The notes: generated by a model from the sequence alone, not told the origin. A DNA stretch of 64,000 bases from Clostridium sp. AM33-3 (GCF_003480315.1 NZ_QUIV01000004.1:107000-170999), one strand, 5' to 3'. Shown: positions 16,650 to 26,120, counted from the stretch's first letter. Translations and numbers: made by a program.

Positions 16650-19583
16650 ATGAGTCAGCTGGAAGCAATCAAAAAACTGGATGCCTACCGCGTGGTAGAG
16701 CATAAAATGATCGAGGAGATGCAGTCGGAAGGCATTGTGCTGGAGCATATGAAGACAAAAGCCAGACTGTTTCTGGTATCCAATGATGACGAGAACAAGG
16801 TATTCTGTATCGGATTCCGCACGCCGCCGGACAATGACTGCGGACTGCCGCACATTCTGGAGCACAGCGTGCTCTGCGGCTCCGATAAGTTCCCGTTAAA
16901 GGATCCGTTTGTAGAGCTGGTAAAGGGGTCATTAAATACCTTCTTAAATGCCATGACCTATCCGGATAAGACTGTGTACCCGGTGGCAAGCTGCAACGAT
17001 AAGGACTTCCATAACCTCATAGATGTCTATATGGATGCTGTGCTGCATCCGAATATCTATAAGGAAGAGAAAATTTTCCGCCAGGAAGGCTGGCATTATG
17101 AGCTGGAGAGCAAGGATGCGCCACTCATCTACAACGGTGTTGTATACAATGAGATGAAGGGCGCGTATTCTTCTCCGGAGAGTATTCTGGATAGCGTGAC
17201 CCAGAAAACCTTATTCCCGGATACCTGCTACGGCAAAGATTCCGGCGGTGACCCGGTATATATCCCGGAGTTGAGCTATGAGAAATTCCTGGATTTCCAC
17301 AAAACCTATTATCATCCGTCCAACAGCTATATTTATCTGTACGGCAACATGGATATGGCTGAGAAGCTGACCTGGCTGGATGAGGAATATTTAAGCCACT
17401 ATGAGGAGCGCCAGGTAGATTCCCGAATCCGGGAGCAGAAGGCATTTGAAGCTCCGGTAGAGCGCGAATTTTCTTACTCCATTACAGAGGGGGAATCCGA
17501 GGAGGACGCAACCTATCTTTCCATCAACACGGTTGTCGGTGATGACCTGGATCCGAAACTGTATGTGGCATTCCAGATCCTGGAGTATACTCTGCTGGAT
17601 GCACCGGGGGCGCCGCTGAAGCAGGCCCTGATCGATGCAGGTATAGGCAAGGACATTCTGGGCGGTTATGAGAGCGGCATTCTTCAGCCGTATTTTTCCG
17701 TAATTGCCAAGGATGCCAATAAGGAACAGAAGGGCGAATTCCTGGCTATTGTGAAGGGAACCCTGCGCAAGCTGGCAGATCAGGGTATCAACCGTAAGAG
17801 CCTGCTGGCCGGCATGAACTATTTTGAGTTTAAGTACCGCGAGGCAGATTACGGTTCTGCACCAAAGGGCCTGATGTACGGCCTTCAGTGCCTGGACAGC
17901 TGGTTATACGACGGAGATCCAATGACTCATCTCTGCTATCAGGAAACCTTTGATTTCCTGAAGAAAGAGGTGGAGAATGGATATTTTGAACAGCTCATCA
18001 GAGATTACCTGTTGGACAATCCGTTTGAGGCTGTGATCGTGGTGGCACCGGAGAAGAACCTGACAGCCAAAGAAGATGAAAAGCTTGCAAAAAAGCTGGC
18101 AGACTATAAAGCCTCCCTGTCCGAGGAGCAGCTGGAGGAGCTGGTCGCTGCAACGGGAGAGCTGAAGGAGTATCAGGATACTCCTTCCACTCCGGAGATT
18201 CTGGCAAAGATCCCGCTCTTAAAACGGGAAGACATAGATAAGAAAGCAGAGACCTTCTGCTGGACGGAAAAGGAAGAGGCTGGTATCAAGGTGCTGCATC
18301 ACAACTTCTTCACCGCCGGGATCGGCTATCTGAAGGTACTGTTTAACACGGAAGTGCTGCCGCCTGAGGACCTTCCGTATGCAGGTCTTTTAAAATCCAT
18401 TCTGGGTTCCGTGAGCACAGAGCATTACAGCTATTCAGATCTGACCAGTGAGATTCACTTAAACAGCGGAGGTGTGGATTTCTCTGTGACCTCTTATGCA
18501 AACCTGGAGAAGCCGGAGCAGTTTACCGGAGCCTTTGTGGCAAGCATCCGTGTGCTTTATGACAAGCTGGACTTTGGCTTTACCATGCTGGAGGAGATCT
18601 TGAACCATTCGGTATTTACGGATGAGAAGCGTCTGGGCGAGGTGATTCAGGAAACCCGCTCCCGCGCGAAGATGAAGCTGGAGAATGCGGGACATAGCAC
18701 CGCAGTATCCCGTGCAACCTCTTATTTCTCTGCAACTGCTTACTACAACGAACTGACCGGCGGTACCGCATATTATCATTTCCTGGAACAGCTGGAGAAG
18801 GATTACGCTGCAAAGAAGGGGGAGATCATAGCCAGACTGCAGGAGGTAAGTAAAAAGCTCTTTACCCGCGCCAACATGCTGGTGAACTACACTGCAGATG
18901 ACAAGGGCTATGAGAAGCTTCCTGAGACCTTAAAGCTTCTGGCAGATCAGCTGCCGCAGGGGAATGGTGAGAAGTATGCTTTCACCCATCCGGTTAAGAA
19001 TTTAAATGAGGGCTTAAAGACCTCTGCACAGGTAGATTATGTGGCACGCTGCGGAAACTTCCGCGATGCCGGACTGCAGTATACCGGAGCATTAAAGATC
19101 CTGCAGGTGATCTTAAGCTATGATTATCTGTGGCTGAATATCCGTGTGAAGGGCGGTGCATACGGCTGCATGAGTGGTTTTGGACGCTCCGGAGAGGGCT
19201 ATCTGGTGTCTTACCGTGACCCGAACCTGAAGGAGACCAATGAGATCTACGAGGGCATCCCTGCATATCTGGAAGCCTTCGACCCGGATGAGCGCGATAT
19301 GACCAAGTATGTCATCGGAACCATCAGCAACCTGGATGCTCCACTGACCCCGTCTGTGAAGGGCAGCAGAGGCCTGTCTGCATACCTGTCCGGCGTGACC
19401 GAAGAAATGATGCAGACAGAGCGTGACCAGATCTTAGGCGCCACCAAGGAAGACATCCGTGCGCTGGCTGCCCAGGTACGGGCAGTCCTTGCCACCGGAA
19501 GCCTCTGCGTGGTGGGCAATGAGGAGAAGATTGAGGCCAACCGCGGTATGTTTGGCGAGATTTTAAACCTTACAAGAGGATAA
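16650..19583 (+). CDS. Insulinase-family metalloprotease, presequence-protease type (M16C)
   Basis: This is a 977-residue M16C protein related to mitochondrial/plastid PreP and clostridial peptidases that degrade short peptides. It has the inverted zinc motif HILEH (H68, E71, H72), followed by the downstream glutamate region YNEMKGAYSSPES near 162-174, and the full four-domain length. No signal peptide is seen, so it is probably cytoplasmic and may clear peptides from protein turnover. The ATG follows GGAAAGGA. era starts 20 bp downstream, so they are probably cotranscribed. Confidence 0.93.
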   Translation: MSQLEAIKKLDAYRVVEHKMIEEMQSEGIVLEHMKTKARLFLVSNDDENKVFCIGFRTPPDNDCGLPHILEHSVLCGSDKFPLKDPFVELVKGSLNTFLNAMTYPDKTVYPVASCNDKDFHNLIDVYMDAVLHPNIYKEEKIFRQEGWHYELESKDAPLIYNGVVYNEMKGAYSSPESILDSVTQKTLFPDTCYGKDSGGDPVYIPELSYEKFLDFHKTYYHPSNSYIYLYGNMDMAEKLTWLDEEYLSHYEERQVDSRIREQKAFEAPVEREFSYSITEGESEEDATYLSINTVVGDDLDPKLYVAFQILEYTLLDAPGAPLKQALIDAGIGKDILGGYESGILQPYFSVIAKDANKEQKGEFLAIVKGTLRKLADQGINRKSLLAGMNYFEFKYREADYGSAPKGLMYGLQCLDSWLYDGDPMTHLCYQETFDFLKKEVENGYFEQLIRDYLLDNPFEAVIVVAPEKNLTAKEDEKLAKKLADYKASLSEEQLEELVAATGELKEYQDTPSTPEILAKIPLLKREDIDKKAETFCWTEKEEAGIKVLHHNFFTAGIGYLKVLFNTEVLPPEDLPYAGLLKSILGSVSTEHYSYSDLTSEIHLNSGGVDFSVTSYANLEKPEQFTGAFVASIRVLYDKLDFGFTMLEEILNHSVFTDEKRLGEVIQETRSRAKMKLENAGHSTAVSRATSYFSATAYYNELTGGTAYYHFLEQLEKDYAAKKGEIIARLQEVSKKLFTRANMLVNYTADDKGYEKLPETLKLLADQLPQGNGEKYAFTHPVKNLNEGLKTSAQVDYVARCGNFRDAGLQYTGALKILQVILSYDYLWLNIRVKGGAYGCMSGFGRSGEGYLVSYRDPNLKETNEIYEGIPAYLEAFDPDERDMTKYVIGTISNLDAPLTPSVKGSRGLSAYLSGVTEEMMQTERDQILGATKEDIRALAAQVRAVLATGSLCVVGNEEKIEANRGMFGEILNLTRG

Positions 19584-19603
19584 GCATTTCGAAAGGATAA
19601 GTT

Positions 19604-20599
19604 ATGGCAAAAAAACCGGAAGCTACCAATTTTGATAAACTGCTGGAGGAACTGAACGGGGCAAAGAAGGCCGGTGCAGATGGCACAGTCGAGGCCGCTC
19701 CGGTTCAGAAAAAGTCCGGCTTTGTTACCCTGATCGGACGGCCGAATGTGGGCAAATCCACGCTGATGAACCATCTCATCGGCCAGAAGATCGCCATCAC
19801 GTCTGATAAGCCGCAGACCACCAGAAATCGTATCCAGACCGTATACACGGATGAACGCGGCCAGATCATTTTCCTGGACACTCCGGGCATCCACAAGGCG
19901 AAAAACAAGCTGGGCGAATATATGGTAAATGTGGCTGAGCATACCTTGAAAGAGGTAGACCTGATCCTGTGGCTGGTGGAGCCGAGTACCTTTATCGGCG
20001 CAGGTGAGCGCCATATTGCTGAACAGCTTCAGGGCATCAAGACACCAATCATCCTGGTCATCAACAAGACCGACACAGTGAAGAATCAGGAGGACATCCT
20101 GACTTTCATCAATGCCTACAAGGATATCTGCAATTTTGCGGAGATCGTTCCGGTGTCTGCGCTGCGGGACAAGAATACCGACAGGCTCTTAGAGCAGTTG
20201 TTCAAGTATTTGCCCTACGGTCCGCAGTTTTACGATGAGGATACCGTCACCGACCAGCCGATGCGCCAGATCGCGGCCGAGCTGATCCGTGAGAAGGCCC
20301 TGCGCATGTTAGATGAAGAAATTCCCCATGGCATTGCAGTTACCATCGAAAAGATGAGTGAGCGGCCAAATGGCATTATGGATGTAGAAGCGACGATCAT
20401 CTGTGAGCGGGATTCCCATAAGGGCATCATCATAGGAAAGGGCGGCGCCATGTTAAAACGCATTGGCTCTGCGGCCAGAAGAGAGCTGGAGGATATGCTG
20501 GAGACAAAGGTGAACCTGCAGATCTGGGTTAAGGTGCGCAGAGAGTGGCGTGACAGTGAGCTGCTGATGAAGAATTACGGATACAATCCGAAAGAATAG
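19604..20599 (+). CDS. era: GTPase Era
   Basis: Era is a ribosome assembly GTPase that binds 16S rRNA near its 3' end. The G domain has GRPNVGKSTL (45-54), the DTPG motif in FLDTPGIHKAK, and NKTD. The C-terminal KH domain shows GIIIGKGGAMLKRIG. At 331 residues it is about 30 longer than usual owing to a charged, Ala/Lys-rich N-terminal extension (residues 1-38) before the G domain. GAAAGGA precedes the ATG. recO follows, the common era-recO order. Confidence 0.97.
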   Translation: MAKKPEATNFDKLLEELNGAKKAGADGTVEAAPVQKKSGFVTLIGRPNVGKSTLMNHLIGQKIAITSDKPQTTRNRIQTVYTDERGQIIFLDTPGIHKAKNKLGEYMVNVAEHTLKEVDLILWLVEPSTFIGAGERHIAEQLQGIKTPIILVINKTDTVKNQEDILTFINAYKDICNFAEIVPVSALRDKNTDRLLEQLFKYLPYGPQFYDEDTVTDQPMRQIAAELIREKALRMLDEEIPHGIAVTIEKMSERPNGIMDVEATIICERDSHKGIIIGKGGAMLKRIGSAARRELEDMLETKVNLQIWVKVRREWRDSELLMKNYGYNPKE

Positions 20600-20636
20600 G
20601 CAAAAAAGAATTGAGAAAGAAAGGCAGCAAACAGCA

Positions 20637-21317
20637 GTGAGAGAATCTGTGAATCTGACAGGCATAGTCTTAAAGGCATCGCCGGTGGGAGACAACGACC
20701 GGCGCCTGGTGATCTTAACCCGTGAGCGGGGGAAGATCACGGCATTTGCCAGGGGAGCCAAGCGGCCCGGAAGCCAGCTGATGGGCGTGACCAGACCCTT
20801 TGTGTTTGGAACGTTTAAGCTGTATGAGGGCCGGGATGCCTACAACCTGCAGGGGGCCGATGTGCTCAACTATTTTGCCGAGATCCCGCTGGATATGGAA
20901 GCGGCCTGCTACGGCTCGTATTTCCTGGAGTTTGCAGATTACTACGGACGGGAGAATCTGGAGGCCACAGAGCAGCTTCTGCTTTTGTACCAGTCTCTGC
21001 GGGCCCTGTTAAAGCCGGCTCTGCCGGATCCGCTGGTGCAGGCTGTATTTGAGCTTCGCAGCATGGCCATCAACGGAGATTATACAGAACATCCGCCGCG
21101 CCCGGTCAGTGATTCCGCAAATTATGCCTGGGAGTACATTATTGCTTCTCCGCTGGAATCTTTGTATACCTTTACACTGGCACCGGAGGTGCTGGAAGAG
21201 CTGAAACACTGCGTGGAACTGAATAAGCGCCGCTTTATTGACCGGGAGTTTCATTCTCTGGATATCCTGCGCATGATGGAGCAGACCGTGGCACGGACAT
21301 CAGGCGCGAAGTGCTGA
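20637..21317 (+). CDS. recO: DNA repair protein RecO
   Basis: RecO helps load RecA on gapped DNA. The N-terminal OB-fold is recognisable (TGIVLKASPVGDNDRRLVILTRERGKITAFARGAKRPGS would be the full span; key part GIVLK..GDNDRRL at about 9-23) and the helical C-terminal domain follows. At 226 residues it is shorter than the Bacillus protein, and the four-cysteine zinc-binding loop of that protein is missing; the only cysteines are isolated. The start is GTG 20637, in a region with a weak ribosome site. It stands between era and a lipoprotein gene, with glyS after that, a frequent clostridial order. Confidence 0.9.
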   Translation: MRESVNLTGIVLKASPVGDNDRRLVILTRERGKITAFARGAKRPGSQLMGVTRPFVFGTFKLYEGRDAYNLQGADVLNYFAEIPLDMEAACYGSYFLEFADYYGRENLEATEQLLLLYQSLRALLKPALPDPLVQAVFELRSMAINGDYTEHPPRPVSDSANYAWEYIIASPLESLYTFTLAPEVLEELKHCVELNKRRFIDREFHSLDILRMMEQTVARTSGAKC

Positions 21318-21363
21318 ATGCGGTCATGGTCTGTAGGACAAAAAGCCGGGAAAAAATAAGGTG

Positions 21364-21392
21364 TTGAAAAACCTTCCATGAACAGGTATAAT
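21364..21392 (+). promoter_or_regulatory. Promoter upstream of the lipoprotein-glyS unit
   Basis: TTGAAA (21364-21369) and a perfect TATAAT (21387-21392) with 17 bp between them. The transcript would carry a leader of about 245 nt with a small hairpin GTCCTG/CAGGAC (21401-21444), CATTTTA/TAAAATG (21446-21464), and then the palindromic element at 21474-21606. Confidence 0.6.
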
Positions 21393-21473
21393 CCTAGATA
21401 GTCCTGCAATGCGGGATACCGGCCCTGTTTGCGTGTGCCAGGACACATTTTATTTTGTAAAATGGACAGAGAT

Positions 21474-21606
21474 GTAACTGTTCAGTAGGTCTGCGCATTT
21501 ATTGCGCTGACCGTAAGAAAACATAGGCTGGCAGGCAAAAATCCCATTGCCGCAGGCAATTTTTCATGGATTTTTGCTCGTGACTGTGAAGGTACTGAAC
21601 AGTTAC
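21474..21606. repeat. 133-bp palindromic element with nested hairpins
   Basis: A 14-bp perfect inverted repeat, GTAACTGTTCAGTA (21474-21487) and TACTGAACAGTTAC (21593-21606), encloses three further stems: GGTC.GCGCA with TGCGC.GACC (21488-21512), GCAAAAATCC/GGATTTTTGC (21535-21544 with 21568-21577), and ATTGCC/GGCAAT (21546-21560). It is non-coding and fills part of the 327-bp gap between recO and the lipoprotein gene. Its form is that of a MITE- or REP-like intergenic repeat; only one copy was seen here, so the repeat status is inferred. Confidence 0.65.
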
Positions 21607-21644
21607 ACAGAGACAAACAAGGTCCGGGGAAGATGAGGAGCGTT

Positions 21645-22292
21645 ATGAAAAAGAAAATCGCAGTTTTGACTGCATCCGTACTGCTTGCCGCAGTCTGGAC
21701 CGCAGGCTGTTTTAAGTCTTCGGGGAATACCTGGGACGGTTCCGAGAACAGCATTTACGTGGCGGATGACTTAAGCGTGCAGAGCGCCATGGTCTATACG
21801 TCTGAAAAGGATAATGAACTGTACAGCGCCGATGGCCTGGCAGAGTTTGTCAGAGAGCAGATCGCTTCTTATAATGAAGAGCAGGGCGCGGCGGCCGAGT
21901 CAGAGAATACCGATGGCTCTGCGAAGCTTCCGGCAGCGCTTGTAAGCAGCAGCCTGGAAGGAAAGACCGGAAAGCTGGTATTCGCGTACGGCACACCGGA
22001 GGACTTTGTAAGGTTTTCCGAAGAAAACGGGGATGATACTCACACGGTGACTTCCCTTCAGGTTCTGGATACGGAAGAAACCAGGCTTCCGGATATGGGC
22101 TACAAAACACCTGCCGGAAAAGATGCGGATATCCGGAAGGCTGCAGCAAAAGACAGCCATATGGTACTTACCGAAGGCTCCGCAAAGGTTTATACGGAGG
22201 GAAAAATCCTCTATGTGACCGATGGAGTGGAAGTGACAAGTGATTATTCAGCAGTGACCCCAGAGGGAACCGGCTGTATTATATTCAAATAA
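21645..22292 (+). CDS. Predicted lipoprotein of unknown function
   Basis: The first 22 residues form a lipoprotein signal peptide: MKKK, a hydrophobic core, and the lipobox WTAGC with C22 as the lipidated residue. The remaining 193 residues are acidic and soluble, with no motif I recognise. ATG 21645 is preferred because the signal peptide starts there and GAGGAG lies just before it; an in-frame ATG at 21633 adds four residues. It is 15 bp before glyS and probably shares its promoter. Lipoproteins in this position between recO and glyS occur in related clostridia, but the role is not known to me. Confidence 0.8.
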   Translation: MKKKIAVLTASVLLAAVWTAGCFKSSGNTWDGSENSIYVADDLSVQSAMVYTSEKDNELYSADGLAEFVREQIASYNEEQGAAAESENTDGSAKLPAALVSSSLEGKTGKLVFAYGTPEDFVRFSEENGDDTHTVTSLQVLDTEETRLPDMGYKTPAGKDADIRKAAAKDSHMVLTEGSAKVYTEGKILYVTDGVEVTSDYSAVTPEGTGCIIFK

Positions 22293-22307
22293 AAAGAGAG
22301 GTTATCG

Positions 22308-23699
22308 ATGATGGAAAAGACAATGGAGAAAATTGTGGCGCTGGCAAAAACCAGAGGATTCGTTTATCCGGGCTCTGAGATTTACGGCGGCCTGGCAAAC
22401 ACCTGGGATTACGGCAACCTTGGCGTAGAGCTGAAAAACAACGTAAAGAAAGCATGGTGGCAGAAATTCGTGCAGGAGAGCCCATACAATGTAGGTGTGG
22501 ACTGCGCAATCCTCATGAACTCCCAGACCTGGGTAGCTTCCGGACATCTGGGCGGTTTCTCTGATCCGCTGATGGACTGTAAGGCCTGCAAGGAGCGTTT
22601 CCGTGCAGACAAACTGATCGAGGACTATATGTCTGAGAACGGTATTACCATCGAGGGCAGCGTAGACGCATGGTCCCAGGAAGAAATGAAAAAATACATC
22701 GATGACAACAACATCTGCTGCCCAAGCTGCGGCAAGCATGATTTCACCGATATCCGTCAGTTCAACCTGATGTTCAAGACCTTCCAGGGCGTAACCGAGG
22801 ATGCAAAGAACACCGTATACTTAAGACCGGAGACGGCACAGGGTATTTTTGTAAACTTCAAGAATGTACAGCGTACATCCAGAAAGAAAGTTCCGTTCGG
22901 TATCGGCCAGATCGGTAAGTCCTTCCGTAACGAGATCACCCCGGGCAACTTCACCTTCCGTACCCGTGAATTTGAGCAGATGGAGCTGGAGTTCTTCTGC
23001 AAGCCGGGTACTGATCTGGAATGGTTCCAGTACTGGAGAGGTTTCTGCCGTGACTGGCTGCTGGCTCTGGGCTTGAAGGAAGATGAGATCCGTCTCCGCG
23101 ACCATTCTCCGGAGGAACTGTGCTTCTACAGTAAGGGTACTACCGATATCGAGTTCCTCTTCCCGTTCGGATGGGGTGAGCTGTGGGGCATCGCAGACAG
23201 AACAGACTACGACTTAACCCAGCATCAGAACACCTCCGGAGAGGATATGACCTACTTCGATGATGAGGCAAAGGAAAAATACATTCCGTATGTTATCGAG
23301 CCGTCCCTGGGTGCTGACCGTGTTACCCTGGCATTCCTGTGCGCAGCATACGATGAGGAAGAAATCGGAGAGGGTGATGTGCGTACCGTGCTTCACTTCC
23401 ATCCGGCTATCGCACCGGTTAAGATCGGTATCCTTCCGCTGTCCAAGAAGTTGAATGAGGGCGCAGAGAAGGTTTACGCAGAGCTGTCTAAGTACTACAA
23501 CTGTGAGTTTGATGACAGAGGCAACATTGGTAAGAGATACAGAAGACAGGATGAAATTGGTACTCCGTTCTGCATTACTTACGACTTCGATTCCGAGGAA
23601 GATCATGCAGTGACCGTCCGCGACCGTGATACCATGGAGCAGGTTCGCGTTCCGATCGCTGAGTTAAAGCAGTATTTTGAGGACAAGTTCCGCTTCTAA
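22308..23699 (+). CDS. glyS: Glycyl-tRNA synthetase (dimeric, eukaryote/archaeal-like type)
   Basis: This class II aminoacyl-tRNA synthetase charges tRNA-Gly. It is the single-chain alpha2 type with 463 residues, not the alpha2beta2 GlyQS type. Class II motifs are visible: [16 protein letters not shown] near residue 45, [15 protein letters not shown] (motif 2 region, about 168-182), [21 protein letters not shown], and the motif 3 segment [14 protein letters not shown]. The C-terminal anticodon-binding domain follows ([12 protein letters not shown]). Two ATG codons at 22308 and 22311 follow GAGAGG. I saw no T-box leader upstream, though T-boxes commonly control glycyl-tRNA synthetases in Firmicutes. 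Confidence 0.97.
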   Translation: MMEKTMEKIVALAKTRGFVYPGSEIYGGLANTWDYGNLGVELKNNVKKAWWQKFVQESPYNVGVDCAILMNSQTWVASGHLGGFSDPLMDCKACKERFRADKLIEDYMSENGITIEGSVDAWSQEEMKKYIDDNNICCPSCGKHDFTDIRQFNLMFKTFQGVTEDAKNTVYLRPETAQGIFVNFKNVQRTSRKKVPFGIGQIGKSFRNEITPGNFTFRTREFEQMELEFFCKPGTDLEWFQYWRGFCRDWLLALGLKEDEIRLRDHSPEELCFYSKGTTDIEFLFPFGWGELWGIADRTDYDLTQHQNTSGEDMTYFDDEAKEKYIPYVIEPSLGADRVTLAFLCAAYDEEEIGEGDVRTVLHFHPAIAPVKIGILPLSKKLNEGAEKVYAELSKYYNCEFDDRGNIGKRYRRQDEIGTPFCITYDFDSEEDHAVTVRDRDTMEQVRVPIAELKQYFEDKFRF

Positions 23700-23700
23700 A

Positions 23701-24699
23701 ATGAAGGAAAATAAATTACAAACCGTAGGCGCAGTCGCCGGGTACATCCTCTCAGGGGGAAAGAACACACGCATGGAGGGACAGAAAAAACTGTTCCTCC
23801 GCTATGGCGGTGAAACCTTCTGTCAGAGAATTTTGCATGCCTGTGACTGTCTGCCTGCGGTTTATTTGTCTGTAGATAAAAAAGACCCCTATCAAGAAGC
23901 CGGTCTGCCCATGGTAGAGGACCGGTGGAGGGAAATCGGACCGATCGGAGGAATTGCCTCCGGACTGGTCTCCTGCAAAGAAGACGCACTTCTGGTGATG
24001 GCCTGTGACATGCCCATGATCGATCCGGAATCGGTGCAGCAGCTGCTTGATACATACCGTGAAAATACTTCCGTCATCCTTGTGGCGGAACAGAACGGAC
24101 GAATTCATCCGTTATTCGGAATCTATCCGAAGCATGTACTTCCTGTGGCCATGCAGATGATCCGGGAGGGTGATTACCGCATGATGCATCTGTTAGAACG
24201 GGCCGGCTACCGAACGCTGGAGCTTGGAAAACACAGTCGGGCATTGGAAAATATTAACAGTACCGTGGATTACCGGACTCTGGAAACAGGACCGCGTCCG
24301 TTTGTTTTTGCTGTCAGCGGCTGGAAAAACAGCGGAAAAACCACGATGATCACCCGGCTTGTGCCGGAGCTGGTGAGGCGCGGATACAAGGTGGCAGTTA
24401 TTAAGCATGATGGCCATGATTTTGAGAGTGATGTGCCGGGAACGGACAGCTACCGTCATCAGAAGGCAGGGGCTTACGGTACGGCAGTATTTTCCGATCA
24501 CAGGTTTCTGATCACGAAGGAATACCAGGGGATTACAGAACGGGAGCTGTTTGCTGCATTTCCGGAAGCAGATATTATTCTGATCGAAGGCATGAAGAAC
24601 AGTCCGTATCCGAAATATTTCTGCCGATATCCGGAGCAGCCACTGATTTCGGCAGAAAAACTGGCAGATGAAATCGAAAAAAGGATGAGCTTATATTAA
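23701..24699 (+). CDS. MobA-MobB fusion: molybdenum cofactor guanylyltransferase and MobB GTP-binding domain
   Basis: The N-terminal half (residues 10-195) is MobA-like: GYILSGGKNTRMEGQKK is the nucleotidyltransferase signature and ACDMPM (D103) the metal-binding site. It links GMP to molybdopterin. The C-terminal half (200-333) is MobB-like, with the P-loop SGWKNSGKTT (206-215) and VIKHDGHDFESDVPGTDSYRHQKAG. Such fusions are known. I start at ATG 23701, one base after the glyS stop; a TTG at 23677 would overlap glyS and has no better ribosome site. moeA follows, so the genome should encode a molybdo- or tungstoenzyme with a dinucleotide cofactor. Confidence 0.92.
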   Translation: MKENKLQTVGAVAGYILSGGKNTRMEGQKKLFLRYGGETFCQRILHACDCLPAVYLSVDKKDPYQEAGLPMVEDRWREIGPIGGIASGLVSCKEDALLVMACDMPMIDPESVQQLLDTYRENTSVILVAEQNGRIHPLFGIYPKHVLPVAMQMIREGDYRMMHLLERAGYRTLELGKHSRALENINSTVDYRTLETGPRPFVFAVSGWKNSGKTTMITRLVPELVRRGYKVAVIKHDGHDFESDVPGTDSYRHQKAGAYGTAVFSDHRFLITKEYQGITERELFAAFPEADIILIEGMKNSPYPKYFCRYPEQPLISAEKLADEIEKRMSLY

Positions 24700-24724
24700 A
24701 ATAACATAGGATAACACAAAGTAC

Positions 24725-24753
24725 TTGATAAAATTCGCAATAAGATATACTAT
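24725..24753 (+). promoter_or_regulatory. Possible promoter of moeA
   Basis: TTGATA (24725-24730) with TACTAT (24748-24753) at 17 bp; the overlapping TATACT (24746-24751) is a better -10 but leaves only 15 bp. Moderate match in an AT-rich gap. Confidence 0.4.
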
Positions 24754-24779
24754 ATTAATACAAGTATACAGGTGTCAGA

Positions 24780-24808
24780 GAAAAATCCACGTTTTACGTG
24801 GATTTTTC
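24780..24808 (+). terminator. Hairpin terminator between mobAB and moeA
   Basis: GAAAAATCCACGT (24780-24792) and ACGTGGATTTTTC (24796-24808) form a perfect 13-bp stem with a TTT loop. The T run is inside the 3' arm. It can end the mobAB transcript, but it also lies downstream of the candidate moeA promoter, so it could attenuate moeA. Confidence 0.6.
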
Positions 24809-24836
24809 ATTAGAACACAAGGAACAGGAGAACAGC

Positions 24837-26045
24837 ATGGCCCGTATTGCAATTGAAGATGCACAGAAACTTGTTTTTCAGGAAGGGATTCCAGTGGAGA
24901 CAGAATACTGCCCGGTGTCGGAATGTGCCGGCCGGGTCCTGGCAGAAGACTTGACATCTGCCATTCCGCAGCCGCCTTTTGCCCGTTCGGCAATGGACGG
25001 ATATGCGCTCAGGGAAGCGGATATTAAAGGTGCATGTCAGGAACAGCCGGTTATTTTAAAGGTGATCTATAAGACCTGTGCAGGAGATCCTCCGGGCCGC
25101 AGGCTTCTCCCGGGGGAATGTGTCCGCATCATGACCGGTGCGGTGCTTCCGGAGGGCGCTGACTGCGTGATACGTCAGGAGGATACGGACGAAGGTGAGA
25201 GCCGGGTCCGCATCTATTCCCGCGGGCGGGCACAGCAAAACTGCTGTGCGGCCGGTGAAGATTTCAAGCCGGGAGATATTCTGGCAAGAGCCGGAGATCG
25301 CATGGATGCCTATATAGCGGCGGCTGCGGTTGCAGCCGGAAGGACAGAGCTTCTGGTAAGAAGAAGGCTGCGGGCTGCCATTGTAACAACTGGTGAGGAA
25401 CTGGCTGAAGCAGGCTCTGCTTTGCTGCCAGGAAAAATCTATAATTCCAATCTGACATATCTCCAGGTGCGTCTGGTGCAGGAGGGCTGTGAGGTGGTAT
25501 ATTGTCGCAGGACAGGAGACGAGCGCAGCGTCATTGCCGCTGCTGTCAGAGAAGCGGTAAAAACGGCAGATTTTGTCGTTACGACCGGAGGCGTTTCGGT
25601 GGGACAGAAGGATCAGCTGCCTTATGTTATGGAGGAGCTTGGCGCGCGTATACTTTTTCGCGGGATCAGTCTGAAGCCCGGAATGCCGAGCATGGGGGCT
25701 GTACTTGAAAAAACGCCGGTTCTCTGTCTTTCCGGGAATCCGTATTCGGCCTTTGCCGTGTTTGAGCTTCTGATCCGTCCGTTAAAAGCAGGTTTTCTGG
25801 GATGTACGGAATATCATTATACGCGTGTACAGACCATAGCTGCCTCCGGCTTTTCCAAACCAAGCAAAACACGCCGTCTCCTTCGTGGCTGTTATGACGG
25901 AAGAAGCGTATCCCTGTCTGGAAAACAGCAGAACGGTCAGCTCACCGGCGGAATCGGATGTAACTGTCTTGTGGATATTCCGGCAGACAGCGAAGCGGTA
26001 CAAAGCGGAGATGTGGTGGAAATCATTTTGACGGGACAGCAGTAA
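24837..26045 (+). CDS. moeA: Molybdopterin molybdotransferase MoeA
   Basis: MoeA inserts molybdate into adenylated molybdopterin. The 402-residue protein has the typical domain order: N-terminal segment with PPFARSAMDGYALR (47-60), the domain with RIMTGAVLPEGADCVIRQED, the MPT-binding MoaB-like domain with VTTGGVSVGQKDQLPYVMEELG and the LSGNPYSAFAVFELL motif, and a C-terminal beta domain. AGGAG (24826-24830) sits 6 bp before ATG 24837. An in-frame GTG at 24798 lies within the hairpin and is rejected as a start. It follows the MobA-MobB gene, consistent with one cofactor pathway. Confidence 0.94.
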   Translation: MARIAIEDAQKLVFQEGIPVETEYCPVSECAGRVLAEDLTSAIPQPPFARSAMDGYALREADIKGACQEQPVILKVIYKTCAGDPPGRRLLPGECVRIMTGAVLPEGADCVIRQEDTDEGESRVRIYSRGRAQQNCCAAGEDFKPGDILARAGDRMDAYIAAAAVAAGRTELLVRRRLRAAIVTTGEELAEAGSALLPGKIYNSNLTYLQVRLVQEGCEVVYCRRTGDERSVIAAAVREAVKTADFVVTTGGVSVGQKDQLPYVMEELGARILFRGISLKPGMPSMGAVLEKTPVLCLSGNPYSAFAVFELLIRPLKAGFLGCTEYHYTRVQTIAASGFSKPSKTRRLLRGCYDGRSVSLSGKQQNGQLTGGIGCNCLVDIPADSEAVQSGDVVEIILTGQQ

Positions 26046-26120
26046 CAGGATCGACCAGTATATCCAGAAATAGAAGCACAGCCGGAATATGCGGATTCGT
26101 CAAAATATGCAAAATATATA

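Noticed and set aside
21393..21644. T-box riboswitch ahead of the lipoprotein-glyS unit
   Set aside because: A T-box was expected for a glycyl-tRNA synthetase, but neither the conserved T-box core (TGGTACCGCG-like) nor a competing terminator/antiterminator pair is visible.
23677..23700. TTG start of the MobA-MobB gene at 23677
   Set aside because: It would overlap glyS and adds residues outside the MobA domain; ATG 23701 is simpler, though neither has a strong ribosome site.
24798..24836. Upstream GTG start for moeA at 24798
   Set aside because: It lies within the hairpin and has no ribosome site, while ATG 24837 has AGGAG at good distance.
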